A stretch of 64,000 nucleotides of DNA from Gallionellaceae bacterium (GTDB lineage: Bacteria > Pseudomonadota > Gammaproteobacteria > Burkholderiales > Gallionellaceae). Below the pieces are notes generated by a model. The model ran no database searches, was not told the origin of the DNA, and saw nothing but the letters and a program-made list of their open reading frames with translations. The translations under genes and the position numbers were made by a program. Of this stretch, positions 29,256 through 38,136 are shown one piece after another. How positions within the stretch are numbered: the first letter of the stretch is position 1; each line of letters opens with the position of its first letter. The stretch lies in NCBI GenBank assembly GCA_027448945.1, contig DAIDMQ010000003.1, positions 1-64,000 on the forward strand. Reading direction: 5' to 3'.

Positions 29256-29414
29256 ATGAAAAAATTATTGCTGTTACTTTGTATCGCAAGCTTGATGTCC
29301 GGTTGCCTATATTGGCCTCAAGAGCGCGGGCATGGTGGATATTCCCGTGATGATGGCGGCCATCGCGGCGGCACGCATGGTGGTCACGGTGGCGAACATG
29401 GTCACGATGATTAA
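29256..29414 (+). CDS. Small Gly/His-rich lipoprotein
   Basis: A 52-residue protein with a lipoprotein signal (MKKLLLLLCIASLMSGC, lipidated Cys17) and a tail made almost only of Gly, His, Asp and Arg (GGHRGGTHGGHGGEHGHDD). GAAAGGATT supplies the ribosome site. The His-rich tail suggests metal binding in the cell envelope, but this is inference from composition. I do not recognise the family. Confidence 0.7.
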   Translation: MKKLLLLLCIASLMSGCLYWPQERGHGGYSRDDGGHRGGTHGGHGGEHGHDD

Positions 29415-29600
29415 TATCGTGTCCGCTCGCATGCGTCGGTTAATAGATTTTGCAACCGAACCCTGGGGACATAAAAGTTACCATTGTCCGCATTGAGTGC
29501 TTCTGATGTCTGCTTCAGAAAAGTCGTTATGACAAGATTTTGCACAAAGCACCCTGTAGAACGAACCTTAATATCGAATTAACTTCTTCGTTTGATACCC

Positions 29601-29632
29601 AAAACAATGCCGCAGTTACGCGGCATTGTTTT
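29601..29632. terminator. Bidirectional hairpin terminator
   Basis: A perfect 13-bp stem (AAAACAATGCCGC with GCGGCATTGTTTT), loop of six. A and T tails on the two sides let it work in both directions. It separates the plus-strand lipoprotein from the minus-strand ampG. The remaining spacer from 29415 to 29710 shows no gene. Confidence 0.85.
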
Positions 29633-29710
29633 AAGTGCAGTTTTTTGAATTTCGTCCCTTGTGGCATTAGCCAAACAATTAAGTCTGCATTGCGCAGCCT
29701 GATCTGATCT

Positions 29711-30967
29711 TCATTGCTTTTCTGTATCCAATGCATTCCACGGTGCAACCTTGAGCAGCAACACCATTCCCGGTATCGCCAACAACGCACACAAGTAGAA
29801 GAATCCCGTCCATCCCAAACTCTCAACCAGCCAACCCGTGGCAGCGTTGGCGAAGGTACGGGGAACGGCCATTAAGCTGGTGAACAAAGCGAACTGGGTG
29901 GCGGTATAAGCCGGATGCGTGGTGCGGGCGATGAAGGCCACAAAAGCGACCGTGCCCAGCCCCACCCCCAATGCTTCCAGGCCTATAACGACGGCGAGTT
30001 GCGCGAGTTCCACGCTGGAAATCGTGTCGTGGTGTCCTGCCGATGCCAGCCAGGCAAAACCAAAGATGGAGATGACTTGCACCACGCCGAACAGCCACAG
30101 CGCACGGTTGATGCCGATCTTCACCATCCACAATCCGCCCGCCATGCCGCCGATGACGGCCGGCCATAAGCCTGCGTTCTTGGCGATGAGGCCGATCTGC
30201 GTCTTGGAAAAACCCATGTCCAGATAGAAAGGCGTGGCCAGCGCGGTGCACATGCTGTCGCCGAGTTTGTAGAAGAACAGAAATGCGAGGATGAGCACGG
30301 CACTGCGCCATCCTTGCCGCGTGATGAATTCGTGAAAAGGCTCGACCACAGCCTCGCGCAAGGTCTTCGGCGGGGTGGCGCGATGCGGTTCTTTGATCAT
30401 CAGCGTCATCATGATGCCGGGCAACATAAACAGCGCGGTGAAGATGAACACCACGTTCCAGGACATAAAGTCTGCGAGGATCAGCGATAGCGAGCCTGGC
30501 ACCAAGCCCGCGATACGATACGCGTTCACATACACCGCATTGCCCAAGCCAAGCTGCGCATCCGCCAACAACTCGCGTCTATACGCATCCAGCACAATGT
30601 CTTGTGTCGCGCTCAAAAATGCCAACAACGTGGCAATCATGGCGATGCTGTGCAAATCACTTTGTGGCGAGAACGCCCCCATGGACGCGATTACGACCAG
30701 CAAACCGACTTGCGTGAGCAACATCCAGCCGCGCCGCCTGCCGAATGCGGGTAAGGCGTAGCGATCCAGCAGCGGCGACCAGAGAAATTTCCAGGTATAG
30801 GGAAACTGTATCAGCGCGAACAAGCCGATGGTCTTGAGATCGACGTTTTCGCTGCGCAACCACGCGGGCACCAGATTAAATAGCAGATACAGGGGCAGGC
30901 CTGATGAAAAGCCTATGAACACACAAATCGCCATGCGGCGGGTGAAGAGTTGTTGCCACACCGTCAT
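29711..30967 (-). CDS. ampG: AmpG-family major facilitator (muropeptide permease-like)
   Basis: Inner-membrane MFS protein of 418 residues from MTVWQQLFTRRMAICVFIG; an upstream in-frame ATG at 31102 lies inside metW and is unlikely. AmpG features are FSSGLPLYLLFNLVPAWL, KFLWSPLLDRYALP, ATQDIVLDAYRRELL and FYKLGDSMCTALATPFYLD. The family imports GlcNAc-anhydroMurNAc peptides for cell-wall recycling. It follows metW by 58 bases on the same strand. Confidence 0.88.
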   Translation of the reverse strand: MTVWQQLFTRRMAICVFIGFSSGLPLYLLFNLVPAWLRSENVDLKTIGLFALIQFPYTWKFLWSPLLDRYALPAFGRRRGWMLLTQVGLLVVIASMGAFSPQSDLHSIAMIATLLAFLSATQDIVLDAYRRELLADAQLGLGNAVYVNAYRIAGLVPGSLSLILADFMSWNVVFIFTALFMLPGIMMTLMIKEPHRATPPKTLREAVVEPFHEFITRQGWRSAVLILAFLFFYKLGDSMCTALATPFYLDMGFSKTQIGLIAKNAGLWPAVIGGMAGGLWMVKIGINRALWLFGVVQVISIFGFAWLASAGHHDTISSVELAQLAVVIGLEALGVGLGTVAFVAFIARTTHPAYTATQFALFTSLMAVPRTFANAATGWLVESLGWTGFFYLCALLAIPGMVLLLKVAPWNALDTEKQ

Positions 30968-31025
30968 AACGCACCCCGCAATGTTGCTCGTTGGGTGGTG
31001 CGCTGTGCTGGCGTGTGTAGATGCA

Positions 31026-31637
31026 TCAGATCGATGACTGAAAGCGGTACACCGCTGTGCTACCGAACAGATTCGGCAACACCCTGACTTCACGCTCGCC
31101 ACACATCACACTGCGCTCGGTGATGCTCACCGAGCAACGACGGCAGAAGTCCTCGAAGTCATGCAGGGTGCACAGATGCACATTGGGTGTGTCGTACCAC
31201 TGGTATGGCAATTCACGCGACACCGGCATCTTGCCATTGAGGATGTTGAGACGATTCTTCCAGTAGCCGAAGTTGGGGAAGCTGACGATGCCCTCGCGAC
31301 CGACGCGTAGCATTTCTTTGATAATCGCCTCGGTATGTCGCGTCGCTTGCAAAGTCTGCGACAGAATCACGAAGTCAAATGAGTCGTCCTCGAAATCCGA
31401 GAGTCCGGCATCCAGATCGTTCTGTATCACGTTCACGCCATTGAACACGCAGGACACGATGTCGAGATCGTTGATCTCCACACCATAGCCACGTACACCG
31501 CGTGTCTCTTTAAGGTAACGCAACAAACTGCCATCACCGCAACCCAAGTCCAGCACCGAGGAACCCTTGGGTATCCAAGCGGCAATGGCGGCGAAGTCGG
31601 GACGTTCTGCTTCGAATTGCGCGCTGAATTGACTCAT
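31026..31637 (-). CDS. metW: Methionine biosynthesis protein MetW
   Basis: A methyltransferase-fold protein of 203 residues that acts with MetX. Motifs are [36 protein letters not shown] and [17 protein letters not shown]. The ATG at 31637 overlaps the metX stop (ATGA), arguing for a stoichiometric complex. In betaproteobacteria the MetX partner usually needs MetW for acyltransfer. The catalytic role of MetW itself is not settled. Confidence 0.92.
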   Translation of the reverse strand: MSQFSAQFEAERPDFAAIAAWIPKGSSVLDLGCGDGSLLRYLKETRGVRGYGVEINDLDIVSCVFNGVNVIQNDLDAGLSDFEDDSFDFVILSQTLQATRHTEAIIKEMLRVGREGIVSFPNFGYWKNRLNILNGKMPVSRELPYQWYDTPNVHLCTLHDFEDFCRRCSVSITERSVMCGEREVRVLPNLFGSTAVYRFQSSI

Positions 31638-32767
31638 CTTGCACACTCCTTGGCGACGTTATCGAGATAGGCGCGCATCACATCCATGTATTGCGGCTCA
31701 TCCATCAGGAAGGAATCATGGCCGTGCGCGGAATCGATCTCGGCATAGCTGACGTTGCGACGATTGTGCAACAGCGGCTGCACGATCTCGCGCGAACGTT
31801 GCGGCGAAAAACGCCAGTCGGTGGTAAACGAGATCACCAGAAAGTCTGCCTGGGCACGCGAGAAGGCCTTGTTCATATCGCCGCCGAAATCATGCGCGGG
31901 GTCGAAGTAATCCAGCGCCTTGGTCATCAACAGATAGGTGTTGGCATCGAAACGTGCCGCGAACTTGTCACCCTGATAGCGCAAATAAGATTCGATCTGA
32001 AACTCGACTTCATAGCCATAGTTGAGCTGGTCGGTACGCAAGGCCCGGCCGAATTTGTCAGCCATCACATCGTCGGAAAGATAAGTGATGTGACCCAGCA
32101 TGCGCGCCAGCCGCAGGCCGCGTGTTGGCACCACACCGTGCTGGTAATAGTTACCGCCGTGGAAATCCGGATCGGTCAGGATAGCGTTGCGCGCCACGTC
32201 GTTGAAAGCGATGTTCTGCGCGGTGAGGCGCGGTGCGGAAGCAATAGCCAGCACATGCGCGACCCTTTCTGGATACGCCAGCGACCATTGCAAAGCCTGC
32301 ATCCCGCCCAGACTGCCACCAATCACGGCGGCGAATTTTTTGATACCCAATAAATCCGCGAGACGCGCTTGTGATTCGACCCAATCTTGTACGGTGATGA
32401 CAGGGAAACTCGCGCCATACGGCTGGCCAGTCAAGGGGTCTATGGAAGCAGGGCCGGTGGAACCGTGGCAGCCACCCAGATTATTCAGGCCAACCACGAA
32501 GAATTTATCCGTATTGATGGGTTTGCCCGGCCCCACCATGTTGTCCCACCAGCCCAGGTTTTTTTCATCGCCCGCGTAGTAACCGGCGACATGATGATTA
32601 CCCGACAAGGCATGACAAATAAGGATCGCGTTACTACCCTGGGCATTCAATGTGCCATAGGTCTCATACACCAATTCATAGCGCGGCAACACCGCGCCGC
32701 TGCGAAACGTCAGCGGGGTATCGAACCAGGCGCATTGCGCGCTAACGATGCCTACACTCTTATCCAA
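31634..32767 (-). CDS. metX: Homoserine O-acyltransferase (MetW-dependent type)
   Basis: Activates homoserine for methionine synthesis, an alpha/beta hydrolase of about 377 residues. It shows [16 protein letters not shown], the nucleophile elbow [28 protein letters not shown] and the catalytic His in [15 protein letters not shown] chose the TTG at 32767 because GGAG lies six bases upstream and the protein then begins (M)[11 protein letters not shown]; the longer frame opens with another TTG at 32779. Proteobacterial MetX paired with MetW often uses succinyl-CoA, so the donor is left open. It is controlled by the SAM-II leader directly upstream. Confidence 0.93.
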   Translation of the reverse strand: MDKSVGIVSAQCAWFDTPLTFRSGAVLPRYELVYETYGTLNAQGSNAILICHALSGNHHVAGYYAGDEKNLGWWDNMVGPGKPINTDKFFVVGLNNLGGCHGSTGPASIDPLTGQPYGASFPVITVQDWVESQARLADLLGIKKFAAVIGGSLGGMQALQWSLAYPERVAHVLAIASAPRLTAQNIAFNDVARNAILTDPDFHGGNYYQHGVVPTRGLRLARMLGHITYLSDDVMADKFGRALRTDQLNYGYEVEFQIESYLRYQGDKFAARFDANTYLLMTKALDYFDPAHDFGGDMNKAFSRAQADFLVISFTTDWRFSPQRSREIVQPLLHNRRNVSYAEIDSAHGHDSFLMDEPQYMDVMRAYLDNVAKECAR

Positions 32768-32777
32768 TGCACACTCC

Positions 32778-32828
32778 AAAATGAAAAACCCAGTCGGCTA
32801 AAGCGGACTGGGTTCGAGTCGCTTTAGC
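32778..32828 (-). terminator. metX attenuator with mutually interfering hairpins
   Basis: Minus-strand order: arm A GCTAAAGCG (32828-32820), spacer, arm B AACCCAGTC (32814-32806), arm A' CGCTTTAGC (32805-32797), arm B' GACTGGGTT (32795-32787), then TTTCATTTT. A-A' and B-B' are both perfect 9-bp stems but interlock, so they should not form freely together. Arm A is also the 3' strand of the SAM-II pseudoknot. SAM binding would hold arm A and leave B-B' with its U-tract as terminator; without SAM, A-A' would block it. The mechanism is inference from pairing. Confidence 0.75.
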
Positions 32829-32873
32829 TGGAATCTTTTACGTGCCCCGCAAGCTGAGTTCAAATCGGCACGG
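32820..32873 (-). promoter_or_regulatory. SAM-II (SAM_alpha) riboswitch aptamer
   Basis: Read on the minus strand, P1 is CGTGCC (32872-32867) pairing with GGCACG (32846-32841). The SAM-II invariant GATTTGAAC opens the loop, AGCTTGC follows, then after P1 TAAAAGATTCC and AGCTAAAGCG. The last element pairs back on GCTT to make the H-type pseudoknot. This order and spacing match the SAM-II class known upstream of metA and metX, as I recall it. It ends directly against the terminator/antiterminator arms before metX. Confidence 0.82.
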
Positions 32874-33080
32874 CGCAGAGTTTCCGTGATTTGGCTGTGA
32901 CTGTCAATTAACCGCCAACTGTGATGTAGAGGCCTCGTGATGGCAATGAGGCCGATCCTTTCGTTACTGCCACAGTGCAGCGAGACTCCCCAAACTAATA
33001 AACGCCAAGAAGTTACGCGCCGCCAAAGAAGGCCGCTAGTTTTCATGCGCCGAAGCGTCATCTTTTTTGGTACGCCCAGA

Positions 33081-34805
33081 TTAAGCGTTAAGTTTGTCCA
33101 GCAATTCGCGGATTTTGAGTGGATCATCGGCGCGCAAAATCTTCTGCGTGATCGCGGCAATCTCGGTCAAGCTGGTGGTGAGCACGCGCTGCTTGATGGC
33201 GGGCACTTGCGATGAGGACATCGAGAACTGACGCAATCCCATACCCAGGAACAATCTCGTATAAGCCAGCTCGCCCGCCATCTCACCGCACACCGAGACT
33301 GGCACATCAAGTTTATTGGCCGTACTGATGACGTGTGACAGAAGGTGCAGCACGGCAGGGTGCAAGGGGTCGTACAGATGCGCGACCTCCTCGTCGGTAC
33401 GGTCAATGGCGAGGGTGTACTGGATCAAGTCGTTGGTGCCTATAGAAAGGAAGTCCAACTTCTTGGCGAACACGTTCAATGCCAGCGCAGCGGCGGGTAT
33501 TTCTATCATGCCGCCTATTTTTACATCACGGTCATAAGGAATGCCTTCATCGTCCAGGGCTTGCTTGGTAACAGCGATAAATTGCAGGGTCTGGTTGATT
33601 TCGGCAGCGCCCGACAACATCGGTACAAGAATTTTCACGTTGCCATAATGCGTGGAGCGCAACAAAGCGCGTAACTGGGTACGGAACAATTGCGGCTCGG
33701 CCAAGCACAAACGTATGGCGCGCAGACCCAAGGCGGGATTATTGGCGACACGCTCCGCACCCTTGATCTGTTTGTCCGCACCCAAGTCGAAGGTACGGAT
33801 CGTGACGGGCTGACCGTCCATACCTTCCGCCACCGCTTTGTAGGCGATGAACTGCTCTTCTTCATCCGGTAACACATCGCGATTCAGGAACAGGAACTCA
33901 CTACGGAACAAGCCTATACCGGTCGCGCCGTTCTCTTTGACCTCAACCATATCTTCGGGCTTTTCGATATTGGCATGCAGCTCGATGACGCTACCGTCCA
34001 AGGTATTGGCCTTGGCACCGCGCAGACGTTTAAGCTTTTTGCGATCCAAATCCAATTCGCTCTGGCGTAGCTTGTATTCCGCCAGTATCGCCTTGTCCGG
34101 ATTGACTATAATCACACCCTGCTCACCATCCAGGATGAGCAAGTCGTCTTCATTTATCAGTTCGCGTGCATGATGAAAACCGACCACGCAAGGTGTATTG
34201 AGACTACGCGCAACAATCGCGGTATGCGAGGTCGCACCGCCCACGTCGGTGATAAAGGCCGCATATTGCTGCGGCTTGAATTGCATCAGATCGGCGGGGC
34301 TCAGATCATGCGCGACCAGTATGGTGTCCACATCATGGCGATTAGGTGAGGGCTGATGGCCGGGTTGGCCGAGCAACTGCTTGAGCAGACGTTCCGCCAC
34401 TTGGGTCACATCGGTCTGGCGTTCGCGCAGATAAGCGTCCTCGAACTCGTCGAACTGTGCGACCAATTTCTCAGTCTGCGTCTTGAGCGCCCATTCTGCA
34501 TTGCAGTGTTCGGCTTCTATCATTTCGCGCGGCGCCACACTCAGCAGCGGGTCGTCGAGGATCATCTGATGCAATTCCAAAAAGGCATCAAACTCGGCAG
34601 CGGCATATTGCGGCGGATTACTTCTCAGGTTGGAGAACTCGTTACGCGTCGCCAACAACGCGGCATCGAATCGCGCGATCTCTTCAACGATTAGCGGCTT
34701 GGGCAACACATAGTGCAAGACCTCCAGTGAGGTGTGGGAAAGCAGATGTGCGTGTCCAATCGCAATGCCGCTGGAGACGGCGATACCGTGCAGAGAAAAA
34801 CTCAT
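33081..34805 (-). CDS. ptsI: PTS enzyme I
   Basis: Phosphoenolpyruvate-protein phosphotransferase, 574 residues. The N-terminal domain holds the active-site His in VGGATSHTAIVARSLNTPCV; the PEP-binding barrel shows GIGLFRSEFLFLNRD, FDLGADKQIKGAERVANNP, DFLSIGTNDLIQYTLAIDR and VSVCGEMAGEL. It passes phosphate to HPr (ptsH), whose gene overlaps its start. No EIIB or EIIC is in the window, so this PTS probably regulates rather than transports sugars. Confidence 0.96.
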   Translation of the reverse strand: MSFSLHGIAVSSGIAIGHAHLLSHTSLEVLHYVLPKPLIVEEIARFDAALLATRNEFSNLRSNPPQYAAAEFDAFLELHQMILDDPLLSVAPREMIEAEHCNAEWALKTQTEKLVAQFDEFEDAYLRERQTDVTQVAERLLKQLLGQPGHQPSPNRHDVDTILVAHDLSPADLMQFKPQQYAAFITDVGGATSHTAIVARSLNTPCVVGFHHARELINEDDLLILDGEQGVIIVNPDKAILAEYKLRQSELDLDRKKLKRLRGAKANTLDGSVIELHANIEKPEDMVEVKENGATGIGLFRSEFLFLNRDVLPDEEEQFIAYKAVAEGMDGQPVTIRTFDLGADKQIKGAERVANNPALGLRAIRLCLAEPQLFRTQLRALLRSTHYGNVKILVPMLSGAAEINQTLQFIAVTKQALDDEGIPYDRDVKIGGMIEIPAAALALNVFAKKLDFLSIGTNDLIQYTLAIDRTDEEVAHLYDPLHPAVLHLLSHVISTANKLDVPVSVCGEMAGELAYTRLFLGMGLRQFSMSSSQVPAIKQRVLTTSLTEIAAITQKILRADDPLKIRELLDKLNA

Positions 34806-35071
34806 TCGCCTTCTCCAAAATAATCGTTAATAAGTGCAATCAAGGCCTGCATCGCGGCTACTTCGCCTTCGCCATTGGTCTCGATGTTGATGGTAGTTCC
34901 CTTGGCGGCGGCCAACATCATCACGCCCATAATGCTTTTGGCATTCACGCGTCGGTTGTTGCGCGACAACATGACTTCACATTTGAAGCCGGATGCGAGT
35001 TGGGTGAGTTTGGCGGAAGCGCGAGCGTGTAGGCCCAGCTTATTGATAATGAGTACATCTTGTTGCAGCAT
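34802..35071 (-). CDS. ptsH: PTS phosphocarrier protein HPr
   Basis: An 89-residue HPr. The phosphorylated His lies in INKLGLHARASAKLTQLAS and the regulatory Ser region in VNAKSIMGVMMLAAAKG. The start at 35071 (MLQQDVLIINKLG) follows the EIIA stop by two bases; its stop overlaps ptsI (ATGA). Confidence 0.95.
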   Translation of the reverse strand: MLQQDVLIINKLGLHARASAKLTQLASGFKCEVMLSRNNRRVNAKSIMGVMMLAAAKGTTINIETNGEGEVAAMQALIALINDYFGEGE

Positions 35072-35073
35072 GA

Positions 35074-35466
35074 TTAAAGATCCGAATTCATATATACGAT
35101 GCAATCACGACCGCCATCGACGGCCAGTTTAGCCAAGGCGGGCAGGGTGATGGCAGGTTGGCAGATAACCCGAAGCAGCATGGGCAGATTCACGCCTGCC
35201 ACGCCGACGACGCGCTCGGCATGGCATAACTGCCGGCCGATATTGCTGGGCGTGGCGCCGAACACATCGGCGAGGATTAGCACACCGCTACCGTTGTCCA
35301 GTTGCTTGATGAGCTCCTGACCCTGCCTCAATTTAAGCTGCGTGTCTTCGTCTGCCAAAACCGACAAGACCTTGAGATTGTTGGGCACCGAGCCCAGTAC
35401 ATGTTTGACGCAATCGACCAGGCTATCGCCCAAGCCGTTGTGTGTGACCAACAAGATGCCGACCAT
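35074..35466 (-). CDS. PTS EIIA component, mannose/fructose family
   Basis: A stand-alone EIIA-Man domain, 130 residues. The phospho-His is in MVGILLVTHNGLGDSLVD; LADVFGATPSNIGRQL and NLPMLLRVI are typical. In betaproteobacteria this single-domain EIIA receives phosphate from HPr and acts as a regulator, since membrane components are absent. It lies between a small membrane protein gene and ptsH. Confidence 0.93.
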   Translation of the reverse strand: MVGILLVTHNGLGDSLVDCVKHVLGSVPNNLKVLSVLADEDTQLKLRQGQELIKQLDNGSGVLILADVFGATPSNIGRQLCHAERVVGVAGVNLPMLLRVICQPAITLPALAKLAVDGGRDCIVYMNSDL

Positions 35467-35672
35467 TAAAACACCCCCAAAAAATGTGCCGCAACAGTCG
35501 CCAGCAATAGCAGCGACACGATACCATAACGCAGTACCCAGGCTGAATATCTGTCCCGAGTCTGGTCTAGCTGATTCTCAGCCGCCACGATATCGGCAAT
35601 CTTGTGCAGCGCGTTATTTGCCGCCGCTTTGCGTATCTTGTGCTGAATCACCTCGTTCACGTCCGTCATCAT
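35466..35672 (-). CDS. Small single-pass membrane protein, unknown function
   Basis: A 68-residue protein with a charged N-terminal helix (VNEVIQHKIRKAAANNALHK, ENQLDQTRDRYSAW) and one C-terminal membrane helix (YGIVSLLLLATVAAHFLGVF). It is translationally coupled on both sides: ATGA with the apbE stop and a shared base region with the EIIA start. The tail-anchored layout suggests a cytoplasmic helix tethered to the inner membrane. I do not recognise it. Confidence 0.75.
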   Translation of the reverse strand: MMTDVNEVIQHKIRKAAANNALHKIADIVAAENQLDQTRDRYSAWVLRYGIVSLLLLATVAAHFLGVF

Positions 35673-36703
35673 TCCACCGTGATATTTTCATTTTTGTCGG
35701 TGAATTCCAGCCGCTTCTGCATAGTCGCCGTCAGATGCACGCGTCCCTGTTCATCAATCAACATGGTATCGCTGACATCCATCAATTTTGAGGCATTCAC
35801 CCATCCCCTCACACCCGACATGAAAATGGGCTTGGAGGCAACATCGGACATCACTCCGGCATGCGCGCCATGGGTCAACACGGTCACTGCCTGAACTGCT
35901 TGCATGGGATAACCGGTATAGGGATTGATAAGATGGCAGTAACGCACCGCACCTATCATAAAATAACGCTGGTAATCACCCGAAGTACCGATGGCTTCGC
36001 CATCATGCAGCACCAGACTTGCGATTGCGCCGGACTTGCGGGGGTGTTGCACACCCACACGCCAAGGGCGTTCGCCATGCGTACCCAGCGCGATGATGTT
36101 GCCACCTATATTGACCAACGCATTGTTGATGCCCAGATCATGCAAAATGACGACTGCCCTGTCCAGTGCATAGCCCTTTGCGTACCCCCCCAAATCAATT
36201 TGCACAGCGGGATTTTTACTCTCCACGCGTCCCTGATTGATGGATAAATCACTCATCAGCGGCTTTGCTTCCACCCACTTGGCAATCTCTTTATCATCCG
36301 GCTGCACAGGCTTAAACTCATCCGCGTGAAAACCCCACAAACCCACCAGCCCGCCTATCGCGGGGTTGAACATATTGTGGGATAACTTGGAGAGTTGTGC
36401 CGCATCCTTGAGGATAGCCACCATCTCATCCGAAACCGCCATGCTGCCGCCATTGGCAATCTCGGTGTTCAACTCACTCAATTCACTCGGTTGCCAAGCA
36501 TGCAACATGGTGTGCAGGCGTTGGAATTCTTGCATCACCGCGGCCACACCGGATTTGGCTTGATCTTCCGGTGTGCCGTAGATGCTGATCTCCACCAGCG
36601 TGCCGAACACATAGCCTTGCTCCTGATAGAGCGGCTCTTTCTCTTTACTGCACCCGCTGAACAGACAGACAGTGATGAATATGAATAATAATTGGCGCAG
36701 CAT
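35669..36703 (-). CDS. apbE: FAD:protein FMN transferase (ApbE), lipoprotein
   Basis: Attaches FMN covalently to Thr/Ser of periplasm-facing flavoproteins such as NqrB, NqrC and RnfG. It has 344 residues with a lipoprotein signal (QLLFIFITVCLFSGC, Cys18). ApbE motifs include VFGTLVEISIYG, VQIDLGGYAKGYALDRAV, INNALVNIGGNIIALG, IGTSGDYQRYFM and HLINPYTGYPM. The start at 36703 follows the gshA stop by two bases. Its flavoprotein target is not in the window. Confidence 0.92.
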   Translation of the reverse strand: MLRQLLFIFITVCLFSGCSKEKEPLYQEQGYVFGTLVEISIYGTPEDQAKSGVAAVMQEFQRLHTMLHAWQPSELSELNTEIANGGSMAVSDEMVAILKDAAQLSKLSHNMFNPAIGGLVGLWGFHADEFKPVQPDDKEIAKWVEAKPLMSDLSINQGRVESKNPAVQIDLGGYAKGYALDRAVVILHDLGINNALVNIGGNIIALGTHGERPWRVGVQHPRKSGAIASLVLHDGEAIGTSGDYQRYFMIGAVRYCHLINPYTGYPMQAVQAVTVLTHGAHAGVMSDVASKPIFMSGVRGWVNASKLMDVSDTMLIDEQGRVHLTATMQKRLEFTDKNENITVE

Positions 36704-36705
36704 GA

Positions 36706-37977
36706 TTAGTTTTCGGCATCCTCGATTTCCAATGCCGCCGCCAGCAAGGCCAGTCGTGCGATCACACCATAAGCGTAGAAACGATTCGGTGTATCGTCGG
36801 GACCGCGCTCCGGATTGGGCAGCGAGCAACTGGAATCAAAAGCCAACGGCACGAAATGCATGCCCGGTGCATTGAGATTTTCGTCTATGCCACGGTCGGT
36901 GTGCACACGATAAAAACCGCCCACCACATAGTGATCGATCATATAGATCACAGGCTCGGCAACCGCTTCGTTGATATTCTCAAAGGTGTACACACCCTCT
37001 TGTATCAACACATCGTTGACTTCCTGACCTTCTTTGATAACGGCCATTTTGTTGCGCTGCTTGCGATTGAGCGCGGTAATCTCCGCCGCGTCTTTCACCG
37101 TCATAATACCCATGCCATACGTGCCCGCATCGGCTTTAACAATCACAAAAGGCTCGCTCTTTACACCATACTCGGTATATTTGAGGCGCATCTTCTGCAG
37201 CGTCATATCAACCTTCTCTGCCAGGCATTCCAAGCCCAGACGCTCCTGGAAATTCACCTTATTGCAGGTATCAAAATACGGATCTATCAACCAGGGATCA
37301 ATGTTGATCAACTCGGCGAATTCCGTCGCCACCTTGTTGTAATGCGCGAAGTGCTCGGACTTGCGGCGCGTGTACCAGCCCACCGAAAGCGGCGGATAGA
37401 TTTCCTGCTCGATATTTTTGAGTATCTCCGGCACACCCGCCGACAGATCGTTGTTGAGCAACACCACGCAAGGGTCGAAGTCTTCGAGGCCGAGACGGTT
37501 GCCGCGTTTAACCAACGGCTCCAGCATCAATGTGCCGCCGCCAGGCAGCACAATGGGTGTGGGCTGCGTGATCTCGGGCAACAGCGAACCGACCCGCACA
37601 CGCATCCCGGCCTGCTTGATGATGGTCACCAACTGCGCCACGTTCTGCAGATAAAACATATTGCGCGTGTGATTCTCGGGTATCAGCAACACCCCCCGCG
37701 CTTCGGGACAAATCTTCTCCACCGCGCTCTGCATCGCCTGCACGCACAAGGGCAAAAAATCGGGGTTGAGGTTGTTAAAGCCGCCAGGGAATAGATTGGT
37801 GTCCACTGGCGCCAGCTTGAAACCGCTGTTACGCAGATCGACGGAAGCATAAAAAGGCACAGGGTGGTCCTGCCATTTGGAACGCATCCAATGCTCGGTG
37901 GTCGGCATGGAAGACAACAACCTGCGCTCCAAATCGAGCAGCGGGCCTTTAAGTGCAGTGGTGAGATTCGGAACCAT
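36706..37977 (-). CDS. gshA: Glutamate-cysteine ligase, Acidithiobacillus-type
   Basis: First step of glutathione synthesis. The 423-residue protein belongs to the distinct proteobacterial gshA family first described in Acidithiobacillus, not the E. coli type. Features are PVPFYASVDLRNSGFKLAPV, PGGFNNLNPDFLPLC, VIVKADAGTYGMGIMTVKD and FYRVHTDRGIDENLNAPG. It heads the operon gshA-apbE-membrane protein-EIIA-HPr-EI. In many relatives gshB follows gshA at this point; here it is absent and apbE takes the place. Confidence 0.92.
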   Translation of the reverse strand: MVPNLTTALKGPLLDLERRLLSSMPTTEHWMRSKWQDHPVPFYASVDLRNSGFKLAPVDTNLFPGGFNNLNPDFLPLCVQAMQSAVEKICPEARGVLLIPENHTRNMFYLQNVAQLVTIIKQAGMRVRVGSLLPEITQPTPIVLPGGGTLMLEPLVKRGNRLGLEDFDPCVVLLNNDLSAGVPEILKNIEQEIYPPLSVGWYTRRKSEHFAHYNKVATEFAELINIDPWLIDPYFDTCNKVNFQERLGLECLAEKVDMTLQKMRLKYTEYGVKSEPFVIVKADAGTYGMGIMTVKDAAEITALNRKQRNKMAVIKEGQEVNDVLIQEGVYTFENINEAVAEPVIYMIDHYVVGGFYRVHTDRGIDENLNAPGMHFVPLAFDSSCSLPNPERGPDDTPNRFYAYGVIARLALLAAALEIEDAEN

Positions 37978-38136
37978 ATCGCCTTAATTACTGAATGTTA
38001 AGTCAGCGCATTCTAGCCGATACGCGCGAGCAAAACGAAACCGCCACCCTGCACACGTTGCACTCAATGGTAGAATGCGCGCCTTTAATTTTATTGACTC
38101 TCGCCATTTTTACGGCCGGGGCACGCAAGGCACACC

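Noticed and set aside
29527-29826. 99-codon minus-strand frame overlapping the ampG end
   Set aside because: It runs through a strong bidirectional terminator and overlaps ampG in another frame. The sequence looks random.
32798-33160. 120-codon minus-strand frame between ptsI and metX
   Set aside because: It begins inside ptsI in another frame and runs through the SAM-II aptamer. It is a product of the leader, not a gene.
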